Source: JAPOUP01 sp965201085 (GTDB lineage Bacteria > Pseudomonadota > Alphaproteobacteria > Rhodobacterales > Rhodobacteraceae). From it: DNA of 64,000 nucleotides. The translations under genes were made by a program, and so were the position numbers. Position 1 is the first letter of the stretch. Each line of letters begins with the position of its first letter. Below the pieces are notes generated by a model. It was given only the letters and a program-made list of their open reading frames with translations. It ran no database searches and was not told where the DNA came from. This document shows, piece after piece, positions 9,169-18,155 of this stretch. The DNA lies in NCBI GenBank assembly GCA_965201085.1, contig CBDAVS010000025.1, forward strand, positions 1 to 64,000, given 5' to 3'.

Positions 9169-9975
9169 CTATCCCCCGAGAAAGCTCTTGCGCACATCCG
9201 GATTCGCAAGCAACGCGGCACCCGTATCCGTGAAGCGGTTGCCACCCTGCACAAGGACGTAACCGAAATCCGCGATCGCCAGGGCCTGTTTGGCGTTCTG
9301 CTCCACCATCAACACCGATATTCCAGAGGTGGCGATCTCGACGATCCGCTCGAAAAGCTCGTCCATCACGATCGGGCTTACTCCAGCGGTCGCTTCGTCC
9401 AGCAGAAGCACCTGCGGTTCGGTCATCAAAGCCCGCCCCACCGCTACCTGCTGGCGCTGCCCGCCCGACAGTTCCCCCGCTTTCTGTCCGCGCCGGTCAC
9501 GCAAGACGGGAAACAGGCCGTAAACCTGTTCCACCGTCGTCGCTACGCCGTCGTCTCGCAGGAAAGCACCCATTTCAAGGTTTTCCTCAACCGTCATCGT
9601 AGTGAAAATGTTCGACGTCTGCGGTACGAGGGCCATCCCTTTGGCTACCCGAGTCTGCGGGGAGAGCGTTGTTATGTCTTCACCATCCAGCCAGACCGTT
9701 CCCTTGCGCAGGTCGATCATTCCGAACAGGCATTTCATAGCCGTCGACTTGCCCGCGCCGTTCGGACCTACGACTACGGTGATTTTACCTTTCTCCACCG
9801 CTATCGTACAGTCACGAAGAATATCCGCTCCCATCCCGTAGCCACAGGTCATCCCCTCGCCCAAAAGAATGGGTTTCTCCGATGGGTGAGAGGCACCGTC
9901 TGCGAAGGTACTACCGATCGGATCGCCCACAGGTGGCATCGTACCGGCACTTATGGCGCTCGACCGGTCGTTCAT
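9169..9975 (-). CDS. livF: Branched-chain amino acid ABC transporter ATPase LivF
   Basis: This 268-residue ATPase has Walker A GPNGAGKS (residues 70-77), the Q-loop region ALVPQTSNIF, signature ELSGGQRQQVAVGRAL, Walker B VLLLDEA and MVEQNAKQALAIADFGYVL, which is typical of LivF. The first 40 residues are a low-complexity extension, and an internal Met at residue 42 (MTCGYGMGADIL) would give a more usual length, so the true start may lie about 123 bp downstream. It sits between livG and the permeases. Confidence 0.87.
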   Translation of the reverse strand: MNDRSSAISAGTMPPVGDPIGSTFADGASHPSEKPILLGEGMTCGYGMGADILRDCTIAVEKGKITVVVGPNGAGKSTAMKCLFGMIDLRKGTVWLDGEDITTLSPQTRVAKGMALVPQTSNIFTTMTVEENLEMGAFLRDDGVATTVEQVYGLFPVLRDRRGQKAGELSGGQRQQVAVGRALMTEPQVLLLDEATAGVSPIVMDELFERIVEIATSGISVLMVEQNAKQALAIADFGYVLVQGGNRFTDTGAALLANPDVRKSFLGG

Positions 9976-10087
9976 CGCTTTGGCCTGAATCCGCGCGGTC
10001 TTTCGTCGAGGCTGGCTAATCGGTTCAATGATGCGGCTGCCGACTGTATTGCCCCGTCGGCCAGACGTTCCACTATCCTGCGGTGCA

Positions 10088-10861
10088 TCATCCGTTCACT
10101 CTGCTCCCACTGGCGCCGAGATAGGCTTCGATCACCTGATCATTGGACTTGATCTCATCCATCGTTCCCTTTGCCAGCATCTTACCCTCGGCCATGCATA
10201 TGATCGGATCGCAGAGACGGCCGATAAAGTCCATGTCATGTTCGATGATACAGAACGTATATCCGCGCTCGCGGTTAAGCCGAACGATGTTGTCCGCGAT
10301 CGTGTTGAGTAGCGACCGATTCACGCCGGCACCCACTTCATCTAGAAAAACGGCCCTGGCGTCGACCATCATGGTCCGTCCCAGTTCCAGCAGCTTTTTC
10401 TGCCCGCCGGAGAGATTACCGGCCCTTTCGTCCGCAAGATGGTCGATCGTGAGGAATTCGAGAACCTCGTCCGCTCTTCGCCCGAGCTCCATCTCGCTGC
10501 GGTCCATTGGACCGCGACGAAACCAGGCGTTCCACAACCGCTCTCCCGGCTGCCCGCCGGGAACCATCATCAGGTTTTCCCTCACGGTCAGTGAGTGGAA
10601 TTCCTGCGCGATCTGAAACGTCCTGAGAAGGCCTTTAGCAAACAGCTCGTACGGGGGCAGCCCGGTGATGTCCACACCGGCCATGGTGATGCGACCGGAG
10701 GTGGGTGCCAACGCGCCGGTGATTACGTTGAACAGCGTTGATTTCCCGGCGCCATTCGGTCCAATCAAGCCAGTGATCGATCCTGTCGCAACCTCCAGAG
10801 ACGCGCCGTCTACCGCTCTGAAGCCGCCGAAATGCCTGTGAACATCCTTCACCTCGATCAT
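10088..10861 (-). CDS. livG: Branched-chain amino acid ABC transporter ATPase LivG
   Basis: The 257-residue ATPase starts MIEVKDVHRHFGGFRAVDGA, with Walker A GPNGAGKS at residues 34-41, LLRTFQIAQEFHSLTVRENL in the LivG-specific Q-loop area, signature NLSGGQKKLLELGR, Walker B ARAVFLDEVGAGV and HDMDFIGRLCDPI. LivG and LivF form the heterodimeric motor. One deviation from the family is FLDEV-GAGVN where DEPAAGLN is usual; the catalytic Glu is kept. It follows livK after a hairpin at 10901-10931. Confidence 0.88.
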   Translation of the reverse strand: MIEVKDVHRHFGGFRAVDGASLEVATGSITGLIGPNGAGKSTLFNVITGALAPTSGRITMAGVDITGLPPYELFAKGLLRTFQIAQEFHSLTVRENLMMVPGGQPGERLWNAWFRRGPMDRSEMELGRRADEVLEFLTIDHLADERAGNLSGGQKKLLELGRTMMVDARAVFLDEVGAGVNRSLLNTIADNIVRLNRERGYTFCIIEHDMDFIGRLCDPIICMAEGKMLAKGTMDEIKSNDQVIEAYLGASGSRVNG

Positions 10862-10900
10862 GTTCCGCCCCCGAGCCCGCAGGACGCGCCATAAACGAAC

Positions 10901-10931
10901 GCAGCCCGTCTCCTAAAATGAAACGGGCTGC
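10901..10931 (-). terminator. Hairpin between livK and livG
   Basis: GCAGCCCGT and its complement ACGGGCTGC form a 9-bp stem around a 13-base loop, 26 bases after the livK stop. The bases that follow on the minus strand (GTTCGTTTAT) are only moderately U-rich. It is probably a partial terminator or 3' stabiliser that lets livK be expressed above the rest of the operon, as is common for binding-protein genes. Confidence 0.5.
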
Positions 10932-10956
10932 GATCACAATGGGTCGGACCTAACCG

Positions 10957-12144
10957 TCAGCGGTATCTGACGGTTTCGGTCACGCCGTTCCTGATCTCCG
11001 TCTGCCGGAAACTGCCCGCCGCTTCGCCCGGAGCGACCAGTTCGACGGCACTTGCGCCCATATAATCGACCTCGCCGCCATTCGCGAGAATCTCAAGCGC
11101 CTTGCCGATTTCGCCCGGAAGTATCGGCTCGCCCGGTGCGTTGGCGACATCCATGACACTATCCTTGAAGACGCCGCTGACCGAGGAACCGGCGGCCTGC
11201 ATCGCCAAAAGGATGAGAGCGGTTGCATCATAGGTTTCGGCGGTGAACGGTGACGTGGCGTCGAACATATCTCCCACCATTTCAACGAAGATGGCGTTTC
11301 CTTCGCTATCTGAGCCTGGATGCTGGCCGGTGGAGCCGTCAATCTCGGATCCGAAGTTGTTCTCCAGCGTCTGGCCGACCATGCCGTCGGGGAAATGAAA
11401 GGTGTCGAAGGCACCTGAATCGAGGGCACTGCGGAGAACTCCGCTGCCGCCTTGATCCACGTATCCGATGAGGACGAGGCGCTCTCCACCCGCGGAAGCG
11501 AGTGCGGACACTTCAGCCGAATAGTCGGCCTTGCCGTCCTCATGCGCGGAGTTGATCGTGACGATACCGCCAGCCGCCTCGAACGCCGACTGGAAGCTGT
11601 CCGACAACCCCTTGCCGTAATCGTTGTTGGTATAGGACACGGCGACCTCGTTGATTCCTTCTTCCATAAGGATTTCCGCCATTACCTCGCCCTGTCGTGC
11701 GTCCGAAGGTGCGGTACGGAAGAACAGACCGTTGTCGTCCGTAGTTGTAAGGGCAGGGGAGGTCGAGGCCGGGGAAATCATGACGATACCGTTCGGCAGC
11801 GCGACATTGGTCAGCGCCGCGATGGTGGAGCCTGAACAGGCGGCGCCTACGATCGCGTTGACACCGTCAGCGGTTATCATGCGCTCCGCCGCCGCCGCCG
11901 CCGCCGAGGCGTCGACACAGGTGGTGTCGCCGCGTACCGAAGTAACCGTCGAACCGTCAAGCAGCATACCGCTGTCGCTTGCCTCCTTCATAGCCAGTTC
12001 AGCGGCATCGGCGAGTGGGGGAGTCAGCGACTCGATCGGTCCGGTGAATCCCATCAGGACGCCGAGTTTGATTTCTTCGGCGCCACCGGTTGCGGCGAAA
12101 GACAGGCTGGCGATCGCGCTCGACGCCAGGATCAGTTTTTTCAT
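10957..12144 (-). CDS. livK: Branched-chain amino acid binding protein LivK-like
   Basis: The 395-residue periplasmic binding protein starts at ATG 12144 with MKKLILASSAIASLSFAATG, a signal peptide, followed by KLGVLMGFTGPIESL, the type I periplasmic binding fold motif. NAIVGAACSGSTIA and ISPASTSPALTT are typical ligand-region motifs. GGAGAG lies seven bases upstream of this ATG, which decides against the start 36 bp further upstream. It is the first gene of livKGFHM plus a MobA-like gene. The ligand is assumed to be branched-chain amino acids from the family. Confidence 0.88.
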   Translation of the reverse strand: MKKLILASSAIASLSFAATGGAEEIKLGVLMGFTGPIESLTPPLADAAELAMKEASDSGMLLDGSTVTSVRGDTTCVDASAAAAAAERMITADGVNAIVGAACSGSTIAALTNVALPNGIVMISPASTSPALTTTDDNGLFFRTAPSDARQGEVMAEILMEEGINEVAVSYTNNDYGKGLSDSFQSAFEAAGGIVTINSAHEDGKADYSAEVSALASAGGERLVLIGYVDQGGSGVLRSALDSGAFDTFHFPDGMVGQTLENNFGSEIDGSTGQHPGSDSEGNAIFVEMVGDMFDATSPFTAETYDATALILLAMQAAGSSVSGVFKDSVMDVANAPGEPILPGEIGKALEILANGGEVDYMGASAVELVAPGEAAGSFRQTEIRNGVTETVRYR

Positions 12145-12388
12145 GTTACTCTCCATGTTTGTTGCGCGGAAGACTCGCATCTGCAGCGCGAAAGGCTCGT
12201 TTCATCGAAGCCGGTAAGCACGCAAATTGACCTTGAAAGCGCGGAATGCACTTCGGGGCACTCACGTTTGATCTCTCGAACGACGAAGGGCATCAGTGTA
12301 GACCACGGCTTGTTATCCAAAGGCGATTCAAACACCTATCGTGACCGAACCGATCCGTAAAGTGAGACATACATTATCAGTATAGCTA

Positions 12389-14167
12389 GTGCCTGCCAGA
12401 AAACCCCATGTTTTTCCGGGGATGGGGCCGAATCCGGCGGATTCCGGCTCCACGGGGCCGTGGCCGGGCCCCTCGGGGCGCCGCCCGGGGCTTCGACGGG
12501 ATGGTCGGTGGCGGGACATATGATGAACATCCGGGCCTCCGCCGGCCCGCGGACATGCCGGTCCGGGCCCCGCAGCGGCGGGACCTTCCATGGGCCGGTT
12601 CATCGGTGGACGCCCCGGTCAGGCGGCGGCGGGGAGCACGGGGCGCTCCCTCGCCGGCGGCATCAGGCCGGGGCGGTGGACGTTCGCGGCCAGCACCGCC
12701 AGCGCCACGGCGCCGGCGAAACCCTCCTTTCCGTGGCTCCGCACCCGGTCGAGGCCACGGTGCTCCAGGTTGCTGATGGCCGACCCGCCGGCGGCGTGGG
12801 CGCGCCGCGCCCCGCGGAACGCCTCCCCGCTTTCCCGGACGCGGTCCGCCTTCGACAGCCTGCCCCTGCGCGGCATGGCGTCGGCTCCGGCATCCCGTCA
12901 GGCCCCAGCCGGTCCGGGGGGCTGTGCGGACCGCGGTCGAAGCTCACCACCGACAGGTCGGGGAACCGGGCCCGCGCCTCCCCGCCCATGGGCACCGCCA
13001 CGTCCACGTCGCTCCCCTGCCACATCACCGAATGGTGCAGGATGAACCGGTGCCGGTCCTCAGGGACGCGGACGGGGACGCCGGGCTCCACCGGGACCCC
13101 GGCCTTTCCCTTCGATATCCAGCGGGTGTGCGGCCCGGATATCGGGTGCGCCTTCCCGCGGTGCGGGACCGTCCCTCCCTTCAGGATCCGCCGTCCGGTC
13201 AGGTCCGCCCGGGGCCTGACATGGCCGATGAAGCCCCGGATACTGTCCGATGGGCCCGGGATACCCAACCTGCCGTCGATCTCCGCGCGGCTGGCCTCCA
13301 CCCTGTCCGCCAGCTTCAGCGCCAGCCGGAGCGGCGCCTCCACGTCCCTCGGGCGCGGGTCGGCGAGCCGTGACGTGGCGACACCGGGACAGAGCCTGCG
13401 GAGCTTTCCGCAAAGGTATTCCTTCCGCCGCCAGCCGCGCGGCCCAAGCCCCCCGCAGGCCCGGGACACGTCCCGGACCATGCACCGCGCCGCGTCCATC
13501 AGCAGGCCGCGGTCGGTCGGATGGTGGACGTCGGTCCCGGCCACGAAGGAATGACGGCGGCCGCGCAACGCGGCGCCAGGCTTTTTTCCGGCCACCCTGT
13601 GGCCCCTCTCCACGACCATCCTTCCGACCTCGGCGAGGAGTTCCGGCGTGAGGAGCGACACGCTGTCAACCAGCCGCCGGTATCCGTATCCGTATCCGTC
13701 CCCGTCCCATGATCCGTGGCCCGGCCTCCGGCCTTCGCCGGATCGGGATGTGTTGGTTCGCCGGTTCCCGAAGCTGCACCCGGGACCCTGCTTCACGACC
13801 CCCGGCACCGGGATGGTCTACGGTTCCATCCCCGGCCCGCCGACCCGGCGGCCCTTTCCGGGCGGCACCAGCCGACCCGGAAGCCCGGACAGCCGCTTTC
13901 GGGTCCCTTCGTCGCTGTAAAGGTCCTGGAGGCCGATCAGGATCGCCGGGATGTCGTCCCTCGATTTCACGTTCAGCCTGATCCTCGTGATGTCGGGGGC
14001 GCCGGGCCTCCGCTGGGTGTCGTGGACCCTGCGCATGGGGGCCTCCCGAGGGGAGGATTGCCGGATTCCGCGGCATGCCCTGACCGCCATATCCGGTGAA
14101 TCCCCGCAAGGCGGATTCCGTCATTTACCGCGAAAAAATCGCACCTTGGCGGTTTTCTGGCGGACAC
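12389..14167 (-). mobile_element. ISNCY-type element, copy 2, most complete but decayed
   Basis: The element reads on the minus strand from GTGTCCGCCAGAAAACC at 14167 to its partner GTGCCTGCCAGAAAACC at 12389. A 4-bp AGCT may flank both ends. The coding region shows MRRVHDTQRR, KSRDDIPAILIGLQ, HSFVAGTDVHHPTD, KAGVPVEPGVP and MPRRGRLSKADR in order, but with two frame changes and an in-frame TAG where copy 3 has TGG (codon before ACC ATC). It retains about 300 bp of 3' sequence missing from copy 1. It inserted roughly 240 bp upstream of livK. Confidence 0.8.
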
Positions 14168-14350
14168 AAGCTATGCGTAGAGTATGGGTATGTTCAGGTA
14201 ACGAAAATTCGGGCTACAGGCGGAACGGTCGCCTATGCAGACATTCGCCGCCTTACCGCTAGCGGATATCAGCGGTTAAGGCGTTTCAGAAAAAAGATGG
14301 GTGGAAAGATGAAAGACAGCACACCGTCGCTGCAAAGGAGATTCCTATGA
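14168..14350 (+). pseudogene. 3' fragment of an unidentified gene
   Basis: An open frame continues from the ISNCY copy into about 55 plausible codons containing TKIRATGGTVAYADIRR and GYQRLRRFRKKMGG, and ends with TGA at 14348-14350, overlapping the start of the next small gene (ATGA). The 5' part was removed by the ISNCY insertion. The composition looks coding, but I do not recognise a family. By analogy with the second IS1595 transposon it might be the tail of a passenger gene; that is inference. Confidence 0.35.
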
Positions 14351-14508
14351 AACCGACGCGTGAAAGGCTAGACGTCAGAACAAAGCCGATGAGCTATCAG
14401 CTGACGAAAGCCGAGATGGAAAAGGATGTCGGGATTGACGCATCCCCGGAAGACACAATCCGGGCCGCGTTCCGTCAGGTAAAAGCAGTCGAGGATCCAG
14501 ACGCTTAG
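14347..14508 (+). CDS. Small hypothetical protein, 53 aa, mobile-element associated
   Basis: ATG 14347 is preceded by AAAGGAG six bases upstream. The product begins MKPTRERLDVRTKPMSYQL and contains DVGIDASPEDTIRAAF, a predicted helix. The small gene at 22170-22367 has the similar block DVSVSVTPERLVKAVL, with the shared pattern D-V-x-I/V-x-x-S/T-P-E then hydrophobic positions. Both lie next to IS1595/methyltransferase material. It overlaps the preceding open frame by four bases and is followed by a hairpin. The function is unknown. Confidence 0.6.
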   Translation: MKPTRERLDVRTKPMSYQLTKAEMEKDVGIDASPEDTIRAAFRQVKAVEDPDA

Positions 14509-14518
14509 GCTGATGGAA

Positions 14519-14548
14519 CCGGGCGGCTTATCGCCGCCCGCCTTCCCC
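14519..14548 (+). terminator. Hairpin after the 53-aa gene
   Basis: GGGCGGC-TTATC-GCCGCCC forms a 7-bp GC-only stem about 12 bases after the stop codon, followed by a pyrimidine-rich tail (CCTTCCCCT). The tail lacks a true U run, so termination strength is uncertain. Confidence 0.5.
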
Positions 14549-14567
14549 TGTGGCACTTTGGTATATA

Positions 14568-15059
14568 GTGTCCGCCAGAAAACCGCCAAGCTGCGGTTTT
14601 TTGCGTTAAATGACGGAATCCGCCTTGCGAAAAATCACCGGATATGGCGGTCAGGGGGCGATTTCACCACCATATGCCGCGGAATCCGGCAATCCTCCCC
14701 TTCAGGAGGCCCCCATGCGCAGGGTCCACGACACCCGGCGGAGGCCCGGCGCCCCCGACATCACGAGGATCAGGCCGGCCGTGAAATCGAGGGACGACAT
14801 CCCGGCGATCCTGATCGGCCTCCAGGACCCCTGCGGCGACGAAGGGACCCGAAAGCGGCTGTTCCGGCTTCCGGGCAGGATGGTGCTGCCCGGAAGGAGC
14901 CGCCGGGTCGGCGGGCCGGGGATGGAGCTGTGGACCATCCTGGTGCTGGGGGTCGTGAAGCAGGGTCCCGGGTGCGGTTTCGACCGGCTTCGGGAACCGG
15001 CGAACCAGCACATCCCGATCCGGCGAAGGCCGAAGGCCGGGCCACGGATCATGGGACGT
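14568..15059 (+). mobile_element. ISNCY-type element, copy 3, left fragment
   Basis: It begins with GTGTCCGCCAGAAAACCGCC and runs through MRRVHDTRRR and the residues MELWTILVLG, then stops abruptly after ATCATGGGACGTGGAC, in the hexamer-repeat region of the element. The following 256 bp (15060-15315) match neither the element nor any gene I recognise. This copy preserves Leu and Trp codons (CTG TGG, CTG, CTG) that other copies show as CCG TTG, CCG and CCG, so it is closest to the ancestral sequence there. Confidence 0.75.
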
Positions 15060-15315
15060 GGACGTTCTCGGGAAGGCGAACCTGACAAGGCTGACCACCG
15101 GGAACGTCCACGGCATCGGCACCCTCGCCTCCGGTCTGCTGGCGGTGGACGGACGGGTGCGGACGTGGACGCCGCAAGGGTGTGCATGGCGCAGCGAAGC
15201 GCTTCAGTGTGGCTTCGGCAGACGCGGACTGTCCCGCTCTGGTTTCCGATCCGGCGCGCGTCATGCAGGCGCTCCTGCCATCACCGCCGAAACGCGGGAA
15301 CCGTTTCCAGCCCAG

Positions 15316-15569
15316 TCAGGTCCGTTCGACCAGCTCGATCAGGCGCACGTACCGCTGATCCGAGGTCAGCGCCGGAGCGGCCTCGGCGATCAGTTTCAGC
15401 ACTTCAGGCAAGTCGCACGATTTCCGGGACAGGGCAGGAGGCGTGACCCGATCCGTCAGATCCAGAACGGCTTCGGGAAAACGGGAGGTGATCGGTTTCT
15501 CCTCAGCGAATTCCCGGGTGAACCGGTGGAACGAATGGTCGTTGATATCGACCGGTATCAAAAACTTTT
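15316..15569 (-). pseudogene. C-terminal exile of the SIR2-domain protein
   Basis: On the minus strand this stretch encodes 81 residues after the target duplication, beginning LIPVDINDHSFHRFTREF and ending RLIELVERT followed by TGA. Removing the transposon at 15570-18147 and one copy of its 8-bp duplication joins it in frame to the codons GCT GTG AAA AAG TTT at the end of the large gene at 18148-21489. It is therefore the displaced C-terminus of that protein, not a separate gene. Confidence 0.85.
15562..15569. repeat. Target site duplication, left (AAACTTTT)
   Basis: AAACTTTT occurs directly outside the left inverted repeat and again at 18148-18155 outside the right one. Eight base pairs is the duplication length expected for IS1595-family transposition, which fixes the boundaries of the first transposon. 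Confidence 0.92.
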
Positions 15570-15643
15570 CGGAATGAGTAGTTAGGGGCTTGAAGCCTGT
15601 CTCAAGATCGCTTATATATGATTCGCAGACAGAGGATAGCACA

Positions 15644-16519
15644 ATGAACCTACTGACCATCTTCACCCGCTTTCCCGATCAGGAATCCTGCATCGCTCAC
15701 CTGGAAAGAATCCGCTGGGGCGATGATCCACACTGCCCACATTGCGGCTGCGATCACGTCGCCCGCAAACAGGACAACGACCGCGTCGGTCGGTGGAACT
15801 GTCATGGCTGCAAATCCAGTTTCAACGTTCTTTCCGGCACCATATTCGAAAAGACCAAGATACCGCTTCAGAAATGGTTCCTTGGCATTGGCCTGATGGT
15901 GAACGCGAAGAAAAGCCTTTCGAGCCATCAACTCGCGCGGGACCTGGACATGAACCAGAAATCCGCCCACTACATGCAGGAACGTATCCGCGCTTCCATG
16001 CTGACCGAGGAAAAGATGCTGCTGCAAGGCGTCGTTGAAGCGGATGAGACCTATGTAGGCGGCAAGCCGCGCAAGGGTAACAGGCGCGATGACGACACGC
16101 CCACCAGGCGGGGTCGCGGCACAAGCAAGACACCGGTTATCGGAGCGGTTGAACGTCACGGAAACGTATCCGCCCGCGTTGCCACAGACCTTAGCGGCAA
16201 AGGTATCCTGCGCTTTCTGAAAGACACGGTCGATCCTGAGGGAACGCTGCTGATCACCGACGAATATTCCGCCTATAACGCGGCCAGTGACATCTATCAA
16301 AGGGCGGTCATAAACCACAAGGAAAGCTACGCAGACGGCGATACGCATACAAACACCATCGAGGGCTTCTGGGCCCTTGTGAAGCGCGCCTGGTACGGCT
16401 CGCATCACCATTACACCAAAGGCAGGATGCCGCTTTACATCGCCGAGTCCTGCTGGAAATACAACCAGCGCAAAAATACCGACAGCTTCGGAACCTTCAT
16501 GCGGGAGTGCTTCGTGTGA
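15644..16519 (+). CDS. IS1595-family transposase (transposon 1)
   Basis: This 291-residue transposase starts at ATG 15644 behind GAGG. It has an N-terminal zinc ribbon (CPHCGC with C31/C34 and CHGC with C53/C56), a conserved SLSSHQLARDLDMNQKSAHY helical segment, and an ISXO2-type catalytic core: VEADETYVGG (D134), LLITDEYSAY (D206) and THTNTIEGFWALVKR near 240. The frame is intact and the length is normal. The last bases overlap the downstream methyltransferase start (GTGA), so the passenger is probably translated by coupling. Confidence 0.92.
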   Translation: MNLLTIFTRFPDQESCIAHLERIRWGDDPHCPHCGCDHVARKQDNDRVGRWNCHGCKSSFNVLSGTIFEKTKIPLQKWFLGIGLMVNAKKSLSSHQLARDLDMNQKSAHYMQERIRASMLTEEKMLLQGVVEADETYVGGKPRKGNRRDDDTPTRRGRGTSKTPVIGAVERHGNVSARVATDLSGKGILRFLKDTVDPEGTLLITDEYSAYNAASDIYQRAVINHKESYADGDTHTNTIEGFWALVKRAWYGSHHHYTKGRMPLYIAESCWKYNQRKNTDSFGTFMRECFV

Positions 16520-18117
16520 ACCGGCTCTATTATGGCGACTGCCTTACCATCATGGAAGAGATACCGCTTGGCAGCGTAGACCTGATCTATCTTGACCCGC
16601 CGTTCAATTCCAACCGCGACTACAACGCCATCTACACGACGGAGACTGGCAGGCCGTTACCGGATCAGGTGGAGGCCTTCTGCGATACCTGGACGCTGGA
16701 CGAGGAAACGGAACGGGCAATCCAACATATGCCCGTATTGATGCGGGAAAACGGAATTGACGACGATATCGCCGAATTCTGGCGTATATGGTTGAACGCG
16801 CTGAGGAAAACCAATCCAAAGGTTCTGGCATATCTTGCGTATATGACGCAGCGCCTGCTTCGGATGCGCGGCATCCTCAAACCGACAGGTTCCATATATC
16901 TTCACTGCGATCCTACAGCTTCCCATTACATCAAGGTGATGATGGACGGGATTTTCGGGCATAGGAATTTCAGGAACGAAATTGTGTGGAAACGAACATC
17001 CGGCCATTCCGACTCAAAAACAATGGGTGCTGTTCATGATGTCATTCTGCGTTACGGGCGGACAGGAAAGGCCAGATATAACATTCAGTATGTTCCTTAT
17101 AGCGAAGAATATACCAAAGAACGGTACAGGCACCGCGATTCCGACGGGCGACGATATATGGACGGAGATTTAACGGCCAAAGGCCTGAAAGGTGGAGGTT
17201 ATAGCTATGAATACGAAGGCGTCAGTAACATATGGCGGGTTCCGTTCGATGCAATGAAACGCCTGCATGAGCAGAACCGTCTGTATTTCACGGCAGTCGG
17301 AGGAATACGGATAAAGCGGTATCTAGATGAAATGAAAGGCGTTCCTGTCAACGATCTATGGACGGATATTCCGCCGGTTAACAGCCGGGCAAATGAAAGG
17401 CTTGGGTATGCGACGCAGAAACCCTTGGCCCTCCTGGAGCGGATCATCAAGGCCAGCACCAAGCCCGGCGATACGGTGTTCGATCCGTTCTGCGGGTGCG
17501 CGACGACCATCGAGGCGGCGCATCGACTCAACCGGAAATGGATCGGCATTGACATAGCGATACACGCCATCAAGCGCGTCGCGAGCGTAAGACTGCGGGA
17601 TCGTCTTGGCCTTGTCGAGGGAACGGACTTCACCGTTGAAGGCGTTCCGCGAAACCTTGAGGGAGCGAAAGACCTCTGGGAGCGGGACAAGTATCACTTC
17701 CAGAAATGGGCCGTCGAGCAGGTGGACGGGTTCGTTACGGCAAGGAAGAGCGGTGACGGCGGGGTGGATGGCCGTCTTTATTTTGATCTCCCCGGCGAGC
17801 GTGATCTTCAGAGCATGGTGATTGAGGTCAAGGGCGGCGCGAATGTCGGGATAGGCGTTGCGCGCGATCTAAGGGGAGTGCTTGAACGCGATTCCGCACA
17901 GATGGCGGGACTGATAGTGATGGATGATCTGGGTGACCGGAAGAAGGCGAATTTCGCCAGGGAAATGGCACAGGCCGGGGATATGGACGCGCTGGGCATG
18001 AAATACGCGCGTATGCAGATGCTGACCGTTCAGGAAATACTTGACGGCAAGCGGTTCCTTACGCCTTCTGTCGCTCGCGGCAAAGGGCTGGCCCAGCCCA
18101 GACTTCCCATCGGATAA
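16507..18117 (+). CDS. DNA methyltransferase with PD-(D/E)xK-like nuclease domain (transposon passenger)
   Basis: The 536-residue protein (or 533 from GTG 16516) has beta-class adenine/N4-cytosine methyltransferase order: DPPF at 30-33, KPTGSIYLHCDPTASHY at about 126-141, then the AdoMet motif DPFCGCAT at 326-333. After residue 395 a second domain reads KYHFQKWAVEQVDGF, SGDGGVDGR and MVIEVKGG; D421, E440 and K442 fit a PD-(D/E)xK/Mrr-like nuclease site. One polypeptide could therefore modify and cut DNA. The C-terminal domain might instead be an inactive DNA-binding remnant. It occupies the rest of transposon 1 and ends 30 bp before the element's terminus. Confidence 0.82.
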   Translation: MLRVNRLYYGDCLTIMEEIPLGSVDLIYLDPPFNSNRDYNAIYTTETGRPLPDQVEAFCDTWTLDEETERAIQHMPVLMRENGIDDDIAEFWRIWLNALRKTNPKVLAYLAYMTQRLLRMRGILKPTGSIYLHCDPTASHYIKVMMDGIFGHRNFRNEIVWKRTSGHSDSKTMGAVHDVILRYGRTGKARYNIQYVPYSEEYTKERYRHRDSDGRRYMDGDLTAKGLKGGGYSYEYEGVSNIWRVPFDAMKRLHEQNRLYFTAVGGIRIKRYLDEMKGVPVNDLWTDIPPVNSRANERLGYATQKPLALLERIIKASTKPGDTVFDPFCGCATTIEAAHRLNRKWIGIDIAIHAIKRVASVRLRDRLGLVEGTDFTVEGVPRNLEGAKDLWERDKYHFQKWAVEQVDGFVTARKSGDGGVDGRLYFDLPGERDLQSMVIEVKGGANVGIGVARDLRGVLERDSAQMAGLIVMDDLGDRKKANFAREMAQAGDMDALGMKYARMQMLTVQEILDGKRFLTPSVARGKGLAQPRLPIG

Positions 18118-18147
18118 TGGGCTTCAAGCCCCTAACTACTCATTCCG

Positions 18148-18155
18148 AAACTTTT
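18148..18155. repeat. Target site duplication, right (AAACTTTT)
   Basis: This is the right copy of the 8-bp direct duplication that flanks transposon 1; it is identical to 15562-15569 and lies immediately outside the right inverted repeat. Confidence 0.92.

Larger units (their letters stand above)
15570..18147 (+). mobile_element. IS1595-family transposon 1 with methyltransferase-nuclease passenger
   Basis: The 2578-bp element is bounded by perfect 28-bp inverted repeats (15570-15597 and 18120-18147; the outer bases are CGGAATGAGTAGTTAGGGG) and by the 8-bp duplication AAACTTTT. It contains only two genes, both on the plus strand and overlapping: a transposase and a DNA methyltransferase with a nuclease-like C-terminal domain. 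Both are intact, and the repeats and duplication are perfect, so the insertion looks recent. It interrupts a SIR2-domain gene. IS1595 relatives with passenger genes are known; this particular cargo is described from the sequence. Confidence 0.92.

Noticed and set aside
15058..15585. Plus-strand 175-codon open frame between ISNCY copy 3 and transposon 1
   Set aside because: Its second half is antisense to the displaced SIR2 C-terminus and the first half shows no family resemblance.
15570..15597. The GAGTAGTTA/TAACTACTC flanks first considered as target duplication of transposon 1
   Set aside because: They are inverted, not direct, repeats, so belong to the terminal inverted repeat; the direct 8-bp repeat AAACTTTT lies outside them.
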